Assembly: GCF_000721495.1 (NCBI RefSeq)
Contig: NZ_JOHY01000039.1
Span: 19,640 to 83,639 of the forward strand
Direction of reading: 5' to 3'
DNA: 64,000 bases
Source: Streptomyces sp. NRRL F-5123
GTDB lineage: Bacteria; Actinomycetota; Actinomycetes; Streptomycetales; Streptomycetaceae
Position 1 is the first letter of the stretch; each line of letters opens with the position of its first letter. Shown here piece by piece: positions 26,027 through 34,313 of the stretch. Both the position numbers and the translations under genes were made by a program. The notes beneath the pieces are model-generated. The model had not been told where the DNA came from. It saw only the letters and a program-made list of their open reading frames with translations, and made no database searches.

Positions 26027-27127
26027 GTGAGTATTTCCGCCCGACTGCCGGTCTTCCCCTGGGATCGGCTGGAGCCGTACAAGGCGGCCGCGGCCGCGCA
26101 TCCCGACGGCGCCGTCGACCTCTCGGTGGGCACCCCGGTCGACCCGGTGCCCGACGTCATCCGGCAGGCCCTGGTCGCCGCCGCCGACAGCCCCGGCTAC
26201 CCGCTCACCTACGGCACCGCGGAACTGCGCGCCGCAGCCGCGGGCTACCTGCGCGACCGGCACGGCGTCACGGGCGCCGACCCGCGCGCGGTGCTGCCGC
26301 TCATCGGCTCCAAGGAACTCGTCGGCTGGCTCCCCACGCTGCTCGACCTGCGCGAGGGCGACACCGTCGGCTACCCGCAGCTGGCCTACCCCACGTACGA
26401 GATCGGCGCGCTGCTGGCGCGCGCCGCGGCCGTCACGTACGACGACCCGGTGACCGACCTCGACCCCGCCGGGCTGCGGCTGCTGTGGCTCAACAGCCCC
26501 TCCAACCCCACCGGGCGGGTGCTGGGCGCCGCGGAGCTGCGCCGGATCGTGGACTGGGCGCGCGGGCACGGGGTGCTCGTGGTGTCCGACGAGTGCTACA
26601 TCGAGCTGGGCTGGGAGGGTGAACCGCCCGTCTCGGTGCTGCACCCGGACGTGTGCGGGGACAGCCACGAGGGGCTCGTCGCCGTCCACTCGCTGTCCAA
26701 GCGCTCCAACTTCGCGGGCTACCGCGGGGCCTTCCTCGCGGGCGACGCGGCCGTGGTCGCCGAGCTGCTCGCGGTGCGCAAGCACGCCGGGATGATCGTG
26801 CCGCAGCCCGTGCAGGCCGCGATGATCGCGGCGCTCGGCGACCGCGCGCACGCCGTCGAGCAGAAGGAGCGCTACGCCCGCCGCCGCACCGCGCTGCGCG
26901 CCGCGCTGGAGTCCGCGGGCTTCCGCATCGAGCACAGCGAGGCCAGCCTCTACCTGTGGGCGACCCGCGGTGAGAACTGCTGGGAGACGGTCGCCGACCT
27001 GGCCAAGCACGGCATCCTCGTCGCCCCCGGCGAGTTCTACGGCCCGGCCGGCGCGGAGTTCGTCCGCGTCGCCCTGACGGCCACCGACGAGCGCGTGGCC
27101 GCCGCCGTGGCCCGCCTCGGGGGCTGA
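26027..27127 (+). CDS. dapC: DapC, N-succinyldiaminopimelate aminotransferase
   Basis: A 366-residue PLP enzyme of aminotransferase class I that makes N-succinyl-L,L-diaminopimelate in the succinylase branch of lysine/meso-DAP synthesis. Typical points are FPWDRLEPYKAAAAAHPDG at the start, YPLTYGTAELR, LNSPSNPTGRV, SDECYIELGWEG and SLSKRSNFAGYRGAF with the PLP lysine at about 225. It begins at the GTG at 26027; an in-frame ATG further upstream falls within the fdxA terminator. dapE lies 2.1 kb downstream, so two steps of one pathway are clustered. Confidence 0.92.
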   Translation: MSISARLPVFPWDRLEPYKAAAAAHPDGAVDLSVGTPVDPVPDVIRQALVAAADSPGYPLTYGTAELRAAAAGYLRDRHGVTGADPRAVLPLIGSKELVGWLPTLLDLREGDTVGYPQLAYPTYEIGALLARAAAVTYDDPVTDLDPAGLRLLWLNSPSNPTGRVLGAAELRRIVDWARGHGVLVVSDECYIELGWEGEPPVSVLHPDVCGDSHEGLVAVHSLSKRSNFAGYRGAFLAGDAAVVAELLAVRKHAGMIVPQPVQAAMIAALGDRAHAVEQKERYARRRTALRAALESAGFRIEHSEASLYLWATRGENCWETVADLAKHGILVAPGEFYGPAGAEFVRVALTATDERVAAAVARLGG

Positions 27128-27144
27128 CCCCCGAACACGCACGA

Positions 27145-27174
27145 GGGGCCCGGGAGCCCGCGCTCCCGGGCCCC
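27145..27174. terminator. Bidirectional terminator after dapC
   Basis: A perfect 13-bp stem (GGGGCCCGGGAGC at 27145-27157 pairing with 27162-27174) with a 4-base loop lies between the convergent dapC gene and the secreted-protein gene. It is the strongest simple hairpin in the area and can serve both strands. Confidence 0.8.
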
Positions 27175-27187
27175 TTCGCCGCGTGTG

Positions 27188-27616
27188 TCAGCCCGTCGGG
27201 AGGGCCTTGAGCGGGAGTTCGTCGGTGGGGAGGGCGCCGGTGTCCGGCAGGGTGCCCGCGACCGGCAGCGACTCGGTCGTCGCGCCGACGACCCGGCCCG
27301 CCGCGTCGGTGGCCTGCGCGGCGCCCTGCCGGGCGACCGGAGCCGCGGCCGTCCCCGTCGTGCCGACGAGCCGGGCGGTCGCCGGGAGGGCGGTGTGAAC
27401 GGCCTGGCCGCCGCCGTGGGCGGCGAGGCCGGCGGCCGACTGCGAGGTGTGGCCGACGGCCGAACCCAGCTCCGCGCCGTCCAGGGCGGTCGGACCGCCC
27501 ACCCCGGCCTGCTGGGGCGCGGCGGCGTGCGCGGCGCCCGCACCGATCAGGGGTGCGGCGGCGGCGCCGAGCAGCAGCGCGGCCTGGGCGATCCGGCGCG
27601 TCAGGGGGAGGGACAT
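27188..27616 (-). CDS. Secreted Ala-rich protein of unknown function
   Basis: A 142-residue protein with a Sec signal peptide (MSLPLTRRIAQAALLLG to GAGAAHAA, cleavage about residue 31). The mature part is low in charge, rich in Ala, Gly and Thr, with no cysteine, and ends in a segment with LPVAGTLPDTGALPTDELPLKALP. I recall similar Streptomyces proteins misleadingly labelled ATP-binding; no nucleotide motif is visible. The ATG at 27616 has AAGGAG upstream. The 291-bp gap behind it is relatively AT-rich around 27715-27745, a plausible promoter zone. Confidence 0.65.
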   Translation of the reverse strand: MSLPLTRRIAQAALLLGAAAAPLIGAGAAHAAAPQQAGVGGPTALDGAELGSAVGHTSQSAAGLAAHGGGQAVHTALPATARLVGTTGTAAAPVARQGAAQATDAAGRVVGATTESLPVAGTLPDTGALPTDELPLKALPTG

Positions 27617-27907
27617 GGTGCTCCTTGCGGGTGGGGTCCGGCGGTGGGCCGGAAGGACGCCGTGCCTATCGGCGGACGGGCCCGCGAAGTTGCGGCTTTC
27701 ATGGGTAAAGAGTGCGTAATGCGTCGGATAATAAGCTTGCGGGGAAGTGCCCCTGACGGCCGATTGGTATGACCGGTCCGTGCCCCGGAAAACGTCCTGA
27801 GCCCGCGTTTTCGAGGGCTCCGGGAGGGCCGCCCGCCCGCTCCGGCAGCCCCTTTCGCGGCGAGTGGCCCGCATCCGCGGAAACCCCCGCCCGGGTGACG
27901 GCCCGTA

Positions 27908-28843
27908 CTACTGCGCGACGGTGATCCGTACGAGGCCCCGGTCCGTGGCCCCGGCCTTCTTCGCGTCCTCCGCGGAGACCTTCTGCCAGCCCTTGCCCGA
28001 CTGCGCCGCCTGCCACCGCACGCCGCCGAACCACACCTCGGCGAGTTTCAGGTCCGGCGCGTGGGCCACCGACCACTGCGCCAGCTGCCACCCGCGCTGT
28101 ACGGTGCCGGCCGCCGTGCCGCCGCTCGCCGTGGCCGCCGGAACGGTCACCGACACGGCCGGCTTCCCCGCCGCCGCGGGCCGCACCCGGGCGCCGAACT
28201 CGCGCTTCAGCTCGGCCGTCACCGCTGCCGTGCTGCCCGGCGCGCCGCCCGCGCTGTCCTCCCGGTCCGCGCCCGTCGTGCAGCTCAGTGCGCTGCCCTT
28301 GCGGCCCACCAGCGCCGCCGCGAGCAGCGTCGCGTCCTCCTCGTGCTGGGCGTACGCCTCCGGGTAGCCGCTGCGCTGCACCTTCTGCGCCGCGACGGTC
28401 AGCGGGAGGTCCTGGTAGCCGTGGATCTTGACCAGGCTCTTGTAGAAGGCGGTCGAGGAGTACACCGGGTCGAGGATCTGGCGCGCGGTGCCCCAGCCCT
28501 GCGACGGGCGCTGCTGGAAGAGGCCGAGGGAATCGCGGTCGCCGTGGTCCAGGTTGTCCAGCCGGGACTCCTGGAGGGCCGTCGCGAGGGCTATGGCGAC
28601 CGCCCGCTCGGGCAGCTCACGGGCCGCCGCGACCGCGGCGATGGTCGCGGCGTTCGCCGCCTGGGACTGCGTGAGGATGAGGGTGCTGTCGTCCACCAGG
28701 ACCTTGCAGCCGGCTGCTTCCGGTTGCTTGGTGCGTCCGTGGAGGACCACGTACGCGGCTGCCGCCAGCACCAGCAGCGCGACGAGCGTGCTCAGGACGC
28801 GGCGGCGCGTTCGGCGGCCCTGACGGGCGTCTGACGTGCTCAC
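27908..28843 (-). CDS. Membrane-anchored lytic-transglycosylase-like protein
   Basis: A 311-residue protein with a basic N-terminus, one helix (about 15-34, STLVALLVLAAAAYVVL) and an extracellular part. Residues 60-180 resemble the lysozyme-like fold: AIALATALQESRLDNL with a candidate catalytic Glu, then GDRDSLGLFQQRPSQGWG, a motif shared with actinobacterial wall-lytic proteins, and DPVYSSTAFYKSLVK. The C-terminal half is a linker plus a small domain. Relatives are often annotated as heavy metal transporters, for which I see no support. The GTG at 28843 is chosen because the basic segment begins there. Confidence 0.65.
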   Translation of the reverse strand: MSTSDARQGRRTRRRVLSTLVALLVLAAAAYVVLHGRTKQPEAAGCKVLVDDSTLILTQSQAANAATIAAVAAARELPERAVAIALATALQESRLDNLDHGDRDSLGLFQQRPSQGWGTARQILDPVYSSTAFYKSLVKIHGYQDLPLTVAAQKVQRSGYPEAYAQHEEDATLLAAALVGRKGSALSCTTGADREDSAGGAPGSTAAVTAELKREFGARVRPAAAGKPAVSVTVPAATASGGTAAGTVQRGWQLAQWSVAHAPDLKLAEVWFGGVRWQAAQSGKGWQKVSAEDAKKAGATDRGLVRITVAQ

Positions 28844-29218
28844 GCGCCGGAGCCTACCGGCTCCGGCGGGTCCCTTTGAGGCTCCGCGCCCCACCGCGCG
28901 GCCGGGCCCCGCACCCCGGGCTGCCCCCGGAGATGCTTCGCGCGATCGTCCGCGCGATCCGGCTGGTCGCGCAGTTCTCCCCCAGCGCTTCGCCTGGGAG
29001 GTGCCCCCACGCGCCCCTGGGTGGTTGCCCTCTGCGCGCGGGGCGAGCGTTTTTCAGGGGCGCGGGGAACTGCGCGCCCGGCCTCCACCGGCGGGAAGGT
29101 CGCGGGCGCCACCGCAAGAGGCACCCCGGAGCGCGGAAGCCCCCACCGGGGGAAGGTCCCGCGTCAGGTGGGAAGGGGCAGCCCGGGGGGCGGGGCCCGA
29201 TCCCGTTAGGGTCGGCTC
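28844..29218. repeat. Divergent gene-free region with dispersed repeat (copy B, 28974-29076)
   Basis: A 375-bp gap upstream of dapE. The module GTTCTCCCCC to CACGCGCCCCTG is at 28974-29019, an inner segment with GGTTGCCCTCTGC and GCGAGCGTTTTTC follows at 29020-29055, and the right border with GGGGAACTGCGCG ends at 29076. The whole is flanked by the inverted pair GCGCAGTTC and GAACTGCGC. A sequence reading GGTGCCTCTTGCGGT in copies A and C appears here in reverse orientation at about 29110-29125. I find no gene. Confidence 0.7.
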
Positions 29219-30280
29219 ATGGGACTTGACCTCGCGGCGGACGTCGCCGCGCTGACCGCCGCGCTCGTGGACGTACCCTCCGTGAGCCGCGAGGAGAAAC
29301 CGCTCGCCGACCTCGTCGAGCGCGCCCTGCGGGCGTACCCGCACCTGACCGTCGACCGCGACGGCGACGCGGTGGTGGCCAGGACCACCCTCGGAAGGGC
29401 CGAGCGTGTCGTGCTCGCCGGGCACATCGACACCGTCCCCCTGGCGGACAACCTCCCCTCCCGGCTCGACGCCGACGGCGTGCTGTGGGGTTGCGGCACC
29501 TCCGACATGAAGGCCGGCGTCGCCGTCCAGCTCAAGCTCGCGGCGCAGCTCACCGCGCCCAACCGGGACCTGACGTTCGTGTTCTACGACGCCGAGGAGA
29601 TCGCCGCCGAGTTCAACGGGCTCAAGCGGCTGGTGGAGCGGCACCCGGAGTGGCTCGCGGGAGACTTCGCCGTGCTCATGGAGCCGACTGCCGGGCGGGT
29701 GGACGGCGGCTGCCAGGGCACCTTGCGGGTGCGGGTGGAGACGACCGGCCGCCGCGCGCACTCCGCGCGCAGCTGGCTCGGGGAGAACGCGATCCACAAG
29801 GCCGCTCCGATCCTCGCCCGGCTCGCCGCGTACGAGCCGCGCCGGGTGGAGATCGACGGGCTGGTCTACCCCGAGGGGCTGAACGCCGTCATGATCGAGG
29901 GCGGCCACGCGGGCAATGTGATTCCCGACACCTGCGCCGTCACCGTCAACTACCGCTTCTCGCCCGACCAGAGCGAAGCGGAGGCGCTGGAGCGGGTGCG
30001 CGGCGTCTTCGAGGGCTTCGAGGTGGTCCTCACCGACACCGCGCCGGGCGCGCTGCCCGGCCTGTCGCATCCGGCGGCGGCGGCCTTCGTGGCGGCCATC
30101 GGCACACCCCCGGCCGCCAAGGAGGCCTGGACGGACGTGGCGCGGTTCGCCGCGCTCGGCATCCCCGCGGTCAACTACGGTCCCGGCGACCCGACCCTCG
30201 CGCACACCCGCGACGAGCACGTCGACACCGCCGCGATCCGCGAGGCGGAACGCCGGCTCACGCAGTGGCTCACGGATTGA
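29219..30280 (+). CDS. dapE: DapE, succinyl-diaminopimelate desuccinylase
   Basis: A 353-residue M20-family metallohydrolase that releases succinate to give L,L-diaminopimelate, which feeds lysine and the cell-wall peptide. Metal ligands are visible as His 69 and Asp 71 in HIDTVPL, Asp 96 in GTSDMKAG and the Glu pair 126-127 in YDAEE. The late [17 protein letters not shown] holds the final His. The dimerisation lid lies between about 180 and 290. The ATG at 29219 fits the family start. dapC is upstream on the same strand. Confidence 0.92.
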   Translation: MGLDLAADVAALTAALVDVPSVSREEKPLADLVERALRAYPHLTVDRDGDAVVARTTLGRAERVVLAGHIDTVPLADNLPSRLDADGVLWGCGTSDMKAGVAVQLKLAAQLTAPNRDLTFVFYDAEEIAAEFNGLKRLVERHPEWLAGDFAVLMEPTAGRVDGGCQGTLRVRVETTGRRAHSARSWLGENAIHKAAPILARLAAYEPRRVEIDGLVYPEGLNAVMIEGGHAGNVIPDTCAVTVNYRFSPDQSEAEALERVRGVFEGFEVVLTDTAPGALPGLSHPAAAAFVAAIGTPPAAKEAWTDVARFAALGIPAVNYGPGDPTLAHTRDEHVDTAAIREAERRLTQWLTD

Positions 30281-30388
30281 GGTAGATCACCCGTTCGGCA
30301 GTCAACCGAACTCGGGTGCGTTCCGGTCCTTCCCCCCGGCAAGGTGGATACGTGTCCGTCACGGGCCAGGGGGAGGGGCAGCCGCGCC

Positions 30389-31468
30389 ATGGGACTGACC
30401 AGCGGGTGGTTCGCCGTACTGCTCGCCGCCGCCGCGGTCGCGGCGGTGGCGGGCGCGCTGGTGCTGTGGCCGCGGGTGCGCGGGCCGCGCCCGGTGCGGC
30501 TCGGCGCCAGGGTGGGGCTGATCGTGCTGTGCCAGCTCACCGCGATCCTGGTGGTGATGGTGACGGTGAACAACGAGTACGGCTTCTACGCCTCGTGGGA
30601 CGACCTGCTGGGCCGCGCCAACGCAGGCGGCGGCCGGCCCACCGCCGGCCCCGGCGCGTCCCCGACGCCCGAGGTGCCCGACTACGGCGTGAAGTTCGCC
30701 GCGTATTCGCAGGGCTTCCAGCGGGCCACCGTCCGCGGCTGGGACAGCGGCACCAAGGGCGACGTGATCGTGTGGCTGCCGCCGCAGTACGGCAAGCCGG
30801 AGTTCGCGCACACCCGCTTCCCGGTGATAGAGGTGCTGCACGGCATCCCGGGCACCCCGCACAGCTTCCTGCGCGGCATGCGGCTCGGCCAGGTCATGCA
30901 GGAGCAGATAGCCGCCGGCCGGGCCGAACCCGCGATCCTGGTGCTGCCCACGATCACCCCGGACCGGGTCAACACCGGCTGCGCCGACGTCGAGGGCAGG
31001 AGCCGGGTGGCGACGTGGCTGACCGACGACGTCGTCAGGACGGTCGCGCACAACTTCCGTACGCTGCCCGCGCCGCGCGGCTGGGCGGTCATGGGCATAT
31101 CCACCGGTGGCTACTGCGCGGCCCGGCTGGCCCTGGAGTACCCCGAGGTCTTCGCCGCGGGCGCCGCCCTCGCGCCCGACGACCCCTCGCAGGGGACGCG
31201 CTCGCCGGTGTGGCTGGCCAGGACCGAGCACCCCCGGGCGCAGCTGCTGGTCGAGTCCAGCCGCCAGGACCCGGAGAGCCCGCCGCGCTTCGCCGACGCC
31301 ATCACCGCGGCCGCGGCGCCGCCGACGCGGGTGAGCACCCTGCAGCTGAGCAGCGGCGGGCACAACTGGAACACCTGGGGCCGGATGTTCCCCGACGCCT
31401 TCACCTGGGTCAGCGCCCGGCTCGAAGCGCCCCGGGCGGTCCCGCTGGACCCGTCGGCGGCACCGTGA
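30389..31468 (+). CDS. Membrane-bound esterase-D/antigen-85-like alpha/beta hydrolase
   Basis: A 359-residue protein with two N-terminal helices (about 5-27 and 43-63), then an extracellular alpha/beta-hydrolase domain of the esterase D family. The nucleophile is Ser 238 in GISTGG, preceded by an oxyanion-type segment (EVLHGIPGTPHSFL), and the probable catalytic His lies in SGGHNWNTW. Mycobacterial relatives include mycolyltransferase-fold proteins, but no mycolate is expected here, so the substrate is open. The ATG at 30389 is chosen because the first helix follows it. It lies 16 bp upstream of the LOG gene. Confidence 0.8.
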   Translation: MGLTSGWFAVLLAAAAVAAVAGALVLWPRVRGPRPVRLGARVGLIVLCQLTAILVVMVTVNNEYGFYASWDDLLGRANAGGGRPTAGPGASPTPEVPDYGVKFAAYSQGFQRATVRGWDSGTKGDVIVWLPPQYGKPEFAHTRFPVIEVLHGIPGTPHSFLRGMRLGQVMQEQIAAGRAEPAILVLPTITPDRVNTGCADVEGRSRVATWLTDDVVRTVAHNFRTLPAPRGWAVMGISTGGYCAARLALEYPEVFAAGAALAPDDPSQGTRSPVWLARTEHPRAQLLVESSRQDPESPPRFADAITAAAAPPTRVSTLQLSSGGHNWNTWGRMFPDAFTWVSARLEAPRAVPLDPSAAP

Positions 31469-31484
31469 TGCGTAGGCTGCCGAT

Positions 31485-32303
31485 ATGACAGAACGAGAGA
31501 CCCAAGGCGTCGAGGACGACGCGCAGCAGGCCGCGGCAGAGGCCGCCGCGGCGGCGGAGAAGCTCCCGTACGGCAAGAGCTGGCCCGAGCGGCACACCGG
31601 CCCGGTGGTGCGGCGGCGCGGCCAGGTGCAGACGGGGACGACCGACCAGCGGCTGCTGGACAGCCACGGCCCGTCGGACTGGGTGCACGGCGACCCGTGG
31701 CGGGTCATGCGCATCCAGTCCGAGTTCGTCGAGGGATTCGGCGCGCTCGCCGAACTGGGCCCGGCGGTGAGCGTCTTCGGCTCGGCCCGCACCCCCGTCG
31801 ACTCCCGCGAGTACGAGGCGGGCGTCCGGATCGGCCGCGCGCTGACCGAGGCCGGCTTCGCGGTGATCACCGGCGGCGGGCCCGGCGCGATGGAGGCGGC
31901 CAACAAGGGCGCGCTGGAGGCCGGCGGCGTCTCGGTCGGCCTCGGCATCGAGCTGCCCTTCGAGCAGGGCCTCAACCCTTACGTCGACATCGGTGTGAAT
32001 TTCCGCTATTTCTTTGTCCGTAAAACGATGTTTGTGAAGTATGCTCGCGGCTTCGTCGTGCTGCCCGGCGGCTTCGGCACGCTCGACGAGCTGTTCGAGG
32101 CGCTGACGCTCGTGCAGACCAAGAAGGTCACCCGCTTCCCGATCGTGCTGTTCGGCAGCTCCTACTGGGGCGGCCTGGTCGACTGGATCCGCGGCAGCCT
32201 GGTCGCCGAGGGCAAGGCGTCCGCCGCCGACCTGGAGCTCTTCCACGTCACCGACGACGTGGACGACGCGGTGGAGCGGGTCACCAAGGAGAGCGCGGTC
32301 TGA
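31485..32303 (+). CDS. LOG family Rossmann-fold protein (cytokinin phosphoribohydrolase-like)
   Basis: A 272-residue member of the TIGR00730/LOG family. It contains VFGSARTP, ITGGGPGAMEAANKGA and PGGFGTLDELFEALT, the last being the defining PGGxGTxxE motif with the conserved Arg/Glu pair. Characterised members cleave the ribose-5-phosphate from nucleoside monophosphates; many older records say lysine decarboxylase, which is wrong. The N-terminal 60 residues are an acidic/alanine-rich extension. It corresponds in position to Rv1205 in the conserved dapE-folP2 neighbourhood. Confidence 0.85.
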   Translation: MTERETQGVEDDAQQAAAEAAAAAEKLPYGKSWPERHTGPVVRRRGQVQTGTTDQRLLDSHGPSDWVHGDPWRVMRIQSEFVEGFGALAELGPAVSVFGSARTPVDSREYEAGVRIGRALTEAGFAVITGGGPGAMEAANKGALEAGGVSVGLGIELPFEQGLNPYVDIGVNFRYFFVRKTMFVKYARGFVVLPGGFGTLDELFEALTLVQTKKVTRFPIVLFGSSYWGGLVDWIRGSLVAEGKASAADLELFHVTDDVDDAVERVTKESAV

Positions 32304-32337
32304 GCCGTGCGCGCCCCGCGCCGTTCCTCCGTCGGCC

Positions 32338-33201
32338 TCACGCCAGTCCGCGGCGGGCGACCGCGGGCGGGCGGTGGCCGGCGATGGAGGCGACCATGTC
32401 CAGCACCTGCCGGGTCTCCGCGACCTCGTGCACCCGGTAGACCTGCGCGCCCAGCCACGCCGACACCGCCGTCGTCGCCAGCGTGCCGATCAGCCGCTCC
32501 TTGACCGGGCGGTCCAGCGTCTCGCCGACGAAGTCCTTGTTGGACAGCGACACCAGCACCGGCCAGCCCGTGGCCGTCATCTCCGGCAGCCGCCGGGTCG
32601 CCTCCAGCGAATGCCGGGTGTTCTTGCCGAAGTCGTGCCCCGGGTCGATCAGGATCCCGTCCCGCCGCACCCCCAGCGCCGCCGCCCGCTCCGCGAGCCC
32701 GCACGTCACCCGCAGGATGTCGGCCATCACGTCGTCGTAGCCGACCCGGTGCGGCCTCGTCCGCGGCTGCGCGCCGCCCGCGTGCGTGCACACCAGGCCC
32801 GCCCCGTACCGTGCCGCGATCTCCGCGAGGCCCGGGTCGACCCCGCCCCACGCGTCGTTGAGCAGGTCCGCGCCCGCCGCGCACACCGCCTCGCCCACCT
32901 CGGCCCGCCAGGTGTCGACGCTGATCACCACGTCCGGGTGCCGCCGCCGCACCTCGGCGACGAAGGACACCGTGCGGCGGATCTCCTCGGCCGCCGTCAC
33001 CTCGTCCCCAGGCCCCGCCTTGACCCCGCCGATGTCGATGATCGCCGCGCCCTCGGCGACCGCCGCGGCCACCCGCTCCAGCGCGGGCTCGTCGGTGAAG
33101 GTGGCTCCCTGGTCGTAGAACGAATCGGGCGTACGGTTCACGATCGCCATGATCACCGGCTCCCGCGCGCCGAATTCCCGGGTTCCCAGCCGAAGTGCCA
33201 C
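32338..33201 (-). CDS. folP2: FolP2-like dihydropteroate synthase homologue
   Basis: A 287-residue TIM-barrel protein of the DHPS family. The first motif reads MAIVNRTPDSFYDQGATF where true DHPS has NVTPDSF; the same variant occurs in mycobacterial FolP2 (Rv1207), reported to lack or have altered DHPS activity. Other family segments are present: IDIGGVKA, DPGHDFGKN and the C-terminal VYRVHEV. The GTG at 33201 has GAGGAG about 6 bases upstream. It sits in the same neighbourhood as Rv1207 and diverges from a DivIVA-domain gene. Confidence 0.85.
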   Translation of the reverse strand: MALRLGTREFGAREPVIMAIVNRTPDSFYDQGATFTDEPALERVAAAVAEGAAIIDIGGVKAGPGDEVTAAEEIRRTVSFVAEVRRRHPDVVISVDTWRAEVGEAVCAAGADLLNDAWGGVDPGLAEIAARYGAGLVCTHAGGAQPRTRPHRVGYDDVMADILRVTCGLAERAAALGVRRDGILIDPGHDFGKNTRHSLEATRRLPEMTATGWPVLVSLSNKDFVGETLDRPVKERLIGTLATTAVSAWLGAQVYRVHEVAETRQVLDMVASIAGHRPPAVARRGLA

Positions 33202-33233
33202 TGCCGCTCCTCATCTCAGACTCATGCGATCGT

Positions 33234-33247
33234 GGCACGATCGTGCC
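33234..33247. promoter_or_regulatory. Perfect 14-bp palindrome between divergent folP2 and DivIVA-domain genes
   Basis: GGCACGATCGTGCC reads the same on both strands and is preceded by a further GATCGTG, giving a direct repeat as well. It lies in the 88-bp divergent gap, 33 bp from the folP2 start and 43 bp from the other start. It looks like a binding site for a dimeric regulator; no candidate protein is evident. Confidence 0.5.
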
Positions 33248-33289
33248 TGACACGACGGCAGGCCCTGAGGCCGGACTCCGGGAGACGAC

Positions 33290-33694
33290 TTGTTCTGGTT
33301 CATGCTCATCGCGCTCGTCGCGGTGGTTGCCGCGGTGGCACTGGCCGTGCTCGGCGACGGCGGAGCGCTGCGGGACGCCGGCACCGACCGGCTGGCCGAC
33401 CGGCTGCCGGCCGACCGTCCGCTGGTCCGCTCCGACATCGACGCGGTACGGCTGCCGACCGCGGTACGCGGCTACCGCATGGTCGACGTCGACGAGGTCC
33501 TGGACCGGCTCGGCGCGGAGCTCGCCGAGCGCGACGCGTACATCGCCGAGCTGGAGTCGGAGGTGAACGGCCCGCGCCCGGACCGGCTGCGCGCGGCCGT
33601 CACCGCCGGCGACCCGGGTGTGACGTCCCTCACGAAGGACGACCCGCACCCCGGCGAGCCGGGCGAGGCGTACGGCGGCGGCGCCGGTGAGTGA
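33290..33694 (+). CDS. DivIVA-domain membrane protein
   Basis: A 134-residue protein with an N-terminal helix (2-20) and a short DivIVA-like motif (RLPTAVRGYRMVDVDEVLDRLGAEL), in which GYRMxxVD is the actinobacterial signature. A coiled-coil stretch (AELAERDAYIAELESEV) and a disordered acidic tail follow. It probably binds curved membrane or polar complexes. The TTG at 33290 is chosen because GGGAGA lies just upstream and the hydrophobic helix begins immediately. The last 8 bp overlap the tag gene. Confidence 0.78.
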   Translation: MFWFMLIALVAVVAAVALAVLGDGGALRDAGTDRLADRLPADRPLVRSDIDAVRLPTAVRGYRMVDVDEVLDRLGAELAERDAYIAELESEVNGPRPDRLRAAVTAGDPGVTSLTKDDPHPGEPGEAYGGGAGE

Positions 33695-34271
33695 GCCGGG
33701 CGGCGTCGTGACCGGCGAGGACGGGGTCCCCCGCTGCCCCTGGGGCCTGTCCACGCCGGATTACGTCGGCTACCACGACCACGAGTGGGGCGTGCCCGTG
33801 CACGGGGACGACGCGCTCTTCGAGCGGGTGTGCCTGGAGGCCTTCCAGTCCGGGCTGTCCTGGATCACGATCCTGCGCCGGCGGGAGACCTTCCGGGCGG
33901 CCTTCAAGGGCTTCGTGATCGACACGGTCGCGGAGTTCGGCCCCGCCGACCGGGAGCGGCTGCTCGCCGACCCGGGGATCATCCGCAACCGTGCGAAGGT
34001 CGACGCGGCCATGGCGAACGCCGCCGCCGCCCGCGCCCTGCGCGAGGACGGCGGCCTGGACGCGCTGATCTGGTCCTTCGCGCCCGACCCGGCCACCCGC
34101 CCGGCCCCCCGCACGACCGCCGACGTCCCCGCGGTCACCCCGGAGTCCACCGCCCTGGCCAAGGCCCTCAAGTCCCACGGCTTCCGCTTCGTGGGCCCGA
34201 CCACCGCCTACGCCCTGATGCAGGCCTGCGGCCTGGTGAACGACCACCTCGCGGACTGCGCGTCCCGCTAG
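33687..34271 (+). CDS. tag: Tag, DNA-3-methyladenine glycosylase I
   Basis: A 194-residue base-excision repair enzyme that removes 3-methyladenine from DNA. Family markers are RCPWG with the zinc ligand Cys 17, YHDHEWGVPVHGDDALFERVCLEAFQSGLSWITIL, and the C-terminal GLVNDHLADC with further zinc ligands. It starts at a GTG within the end of the DivIVA-domain gene, so it is probably coupled. The position matches Rv1210 in mycobacteria. Confidence 0.93.
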   Translation: MSEPGGVVTGEDGVPRCPWGLSTPDYVGYHDHEWGVPVHGDDALFERVCLEAFQSGLSWITILRRRETFRAAFKGFVIDTVAEFGPADRERLLADPGIIRNRAKVDAAMANAAAARALREDGGLDALIWSFAPDPATRPAPRTTADVPAVTPESTALAKALKSHGFRFVGPTTAYALMQACGLVNDHLADCASR

Positions 34272-34313
34272 GCGCCGCCGGGCAGACGGGATCCGTCAGG
34301 CGCGGCCCAGGCC

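Noticed and set aside
27908-28843. Heavy metal transporter
   Set aside because: The protein has one helix and a lysozyme-like segment; nothing supports transport.
32338-33201. Calling folP2 a working dihydropteroate synthase
   Set aside because: The first catalytic motif has the FolP2-type change (NRTPDSF), so only a homologue can be claimed.
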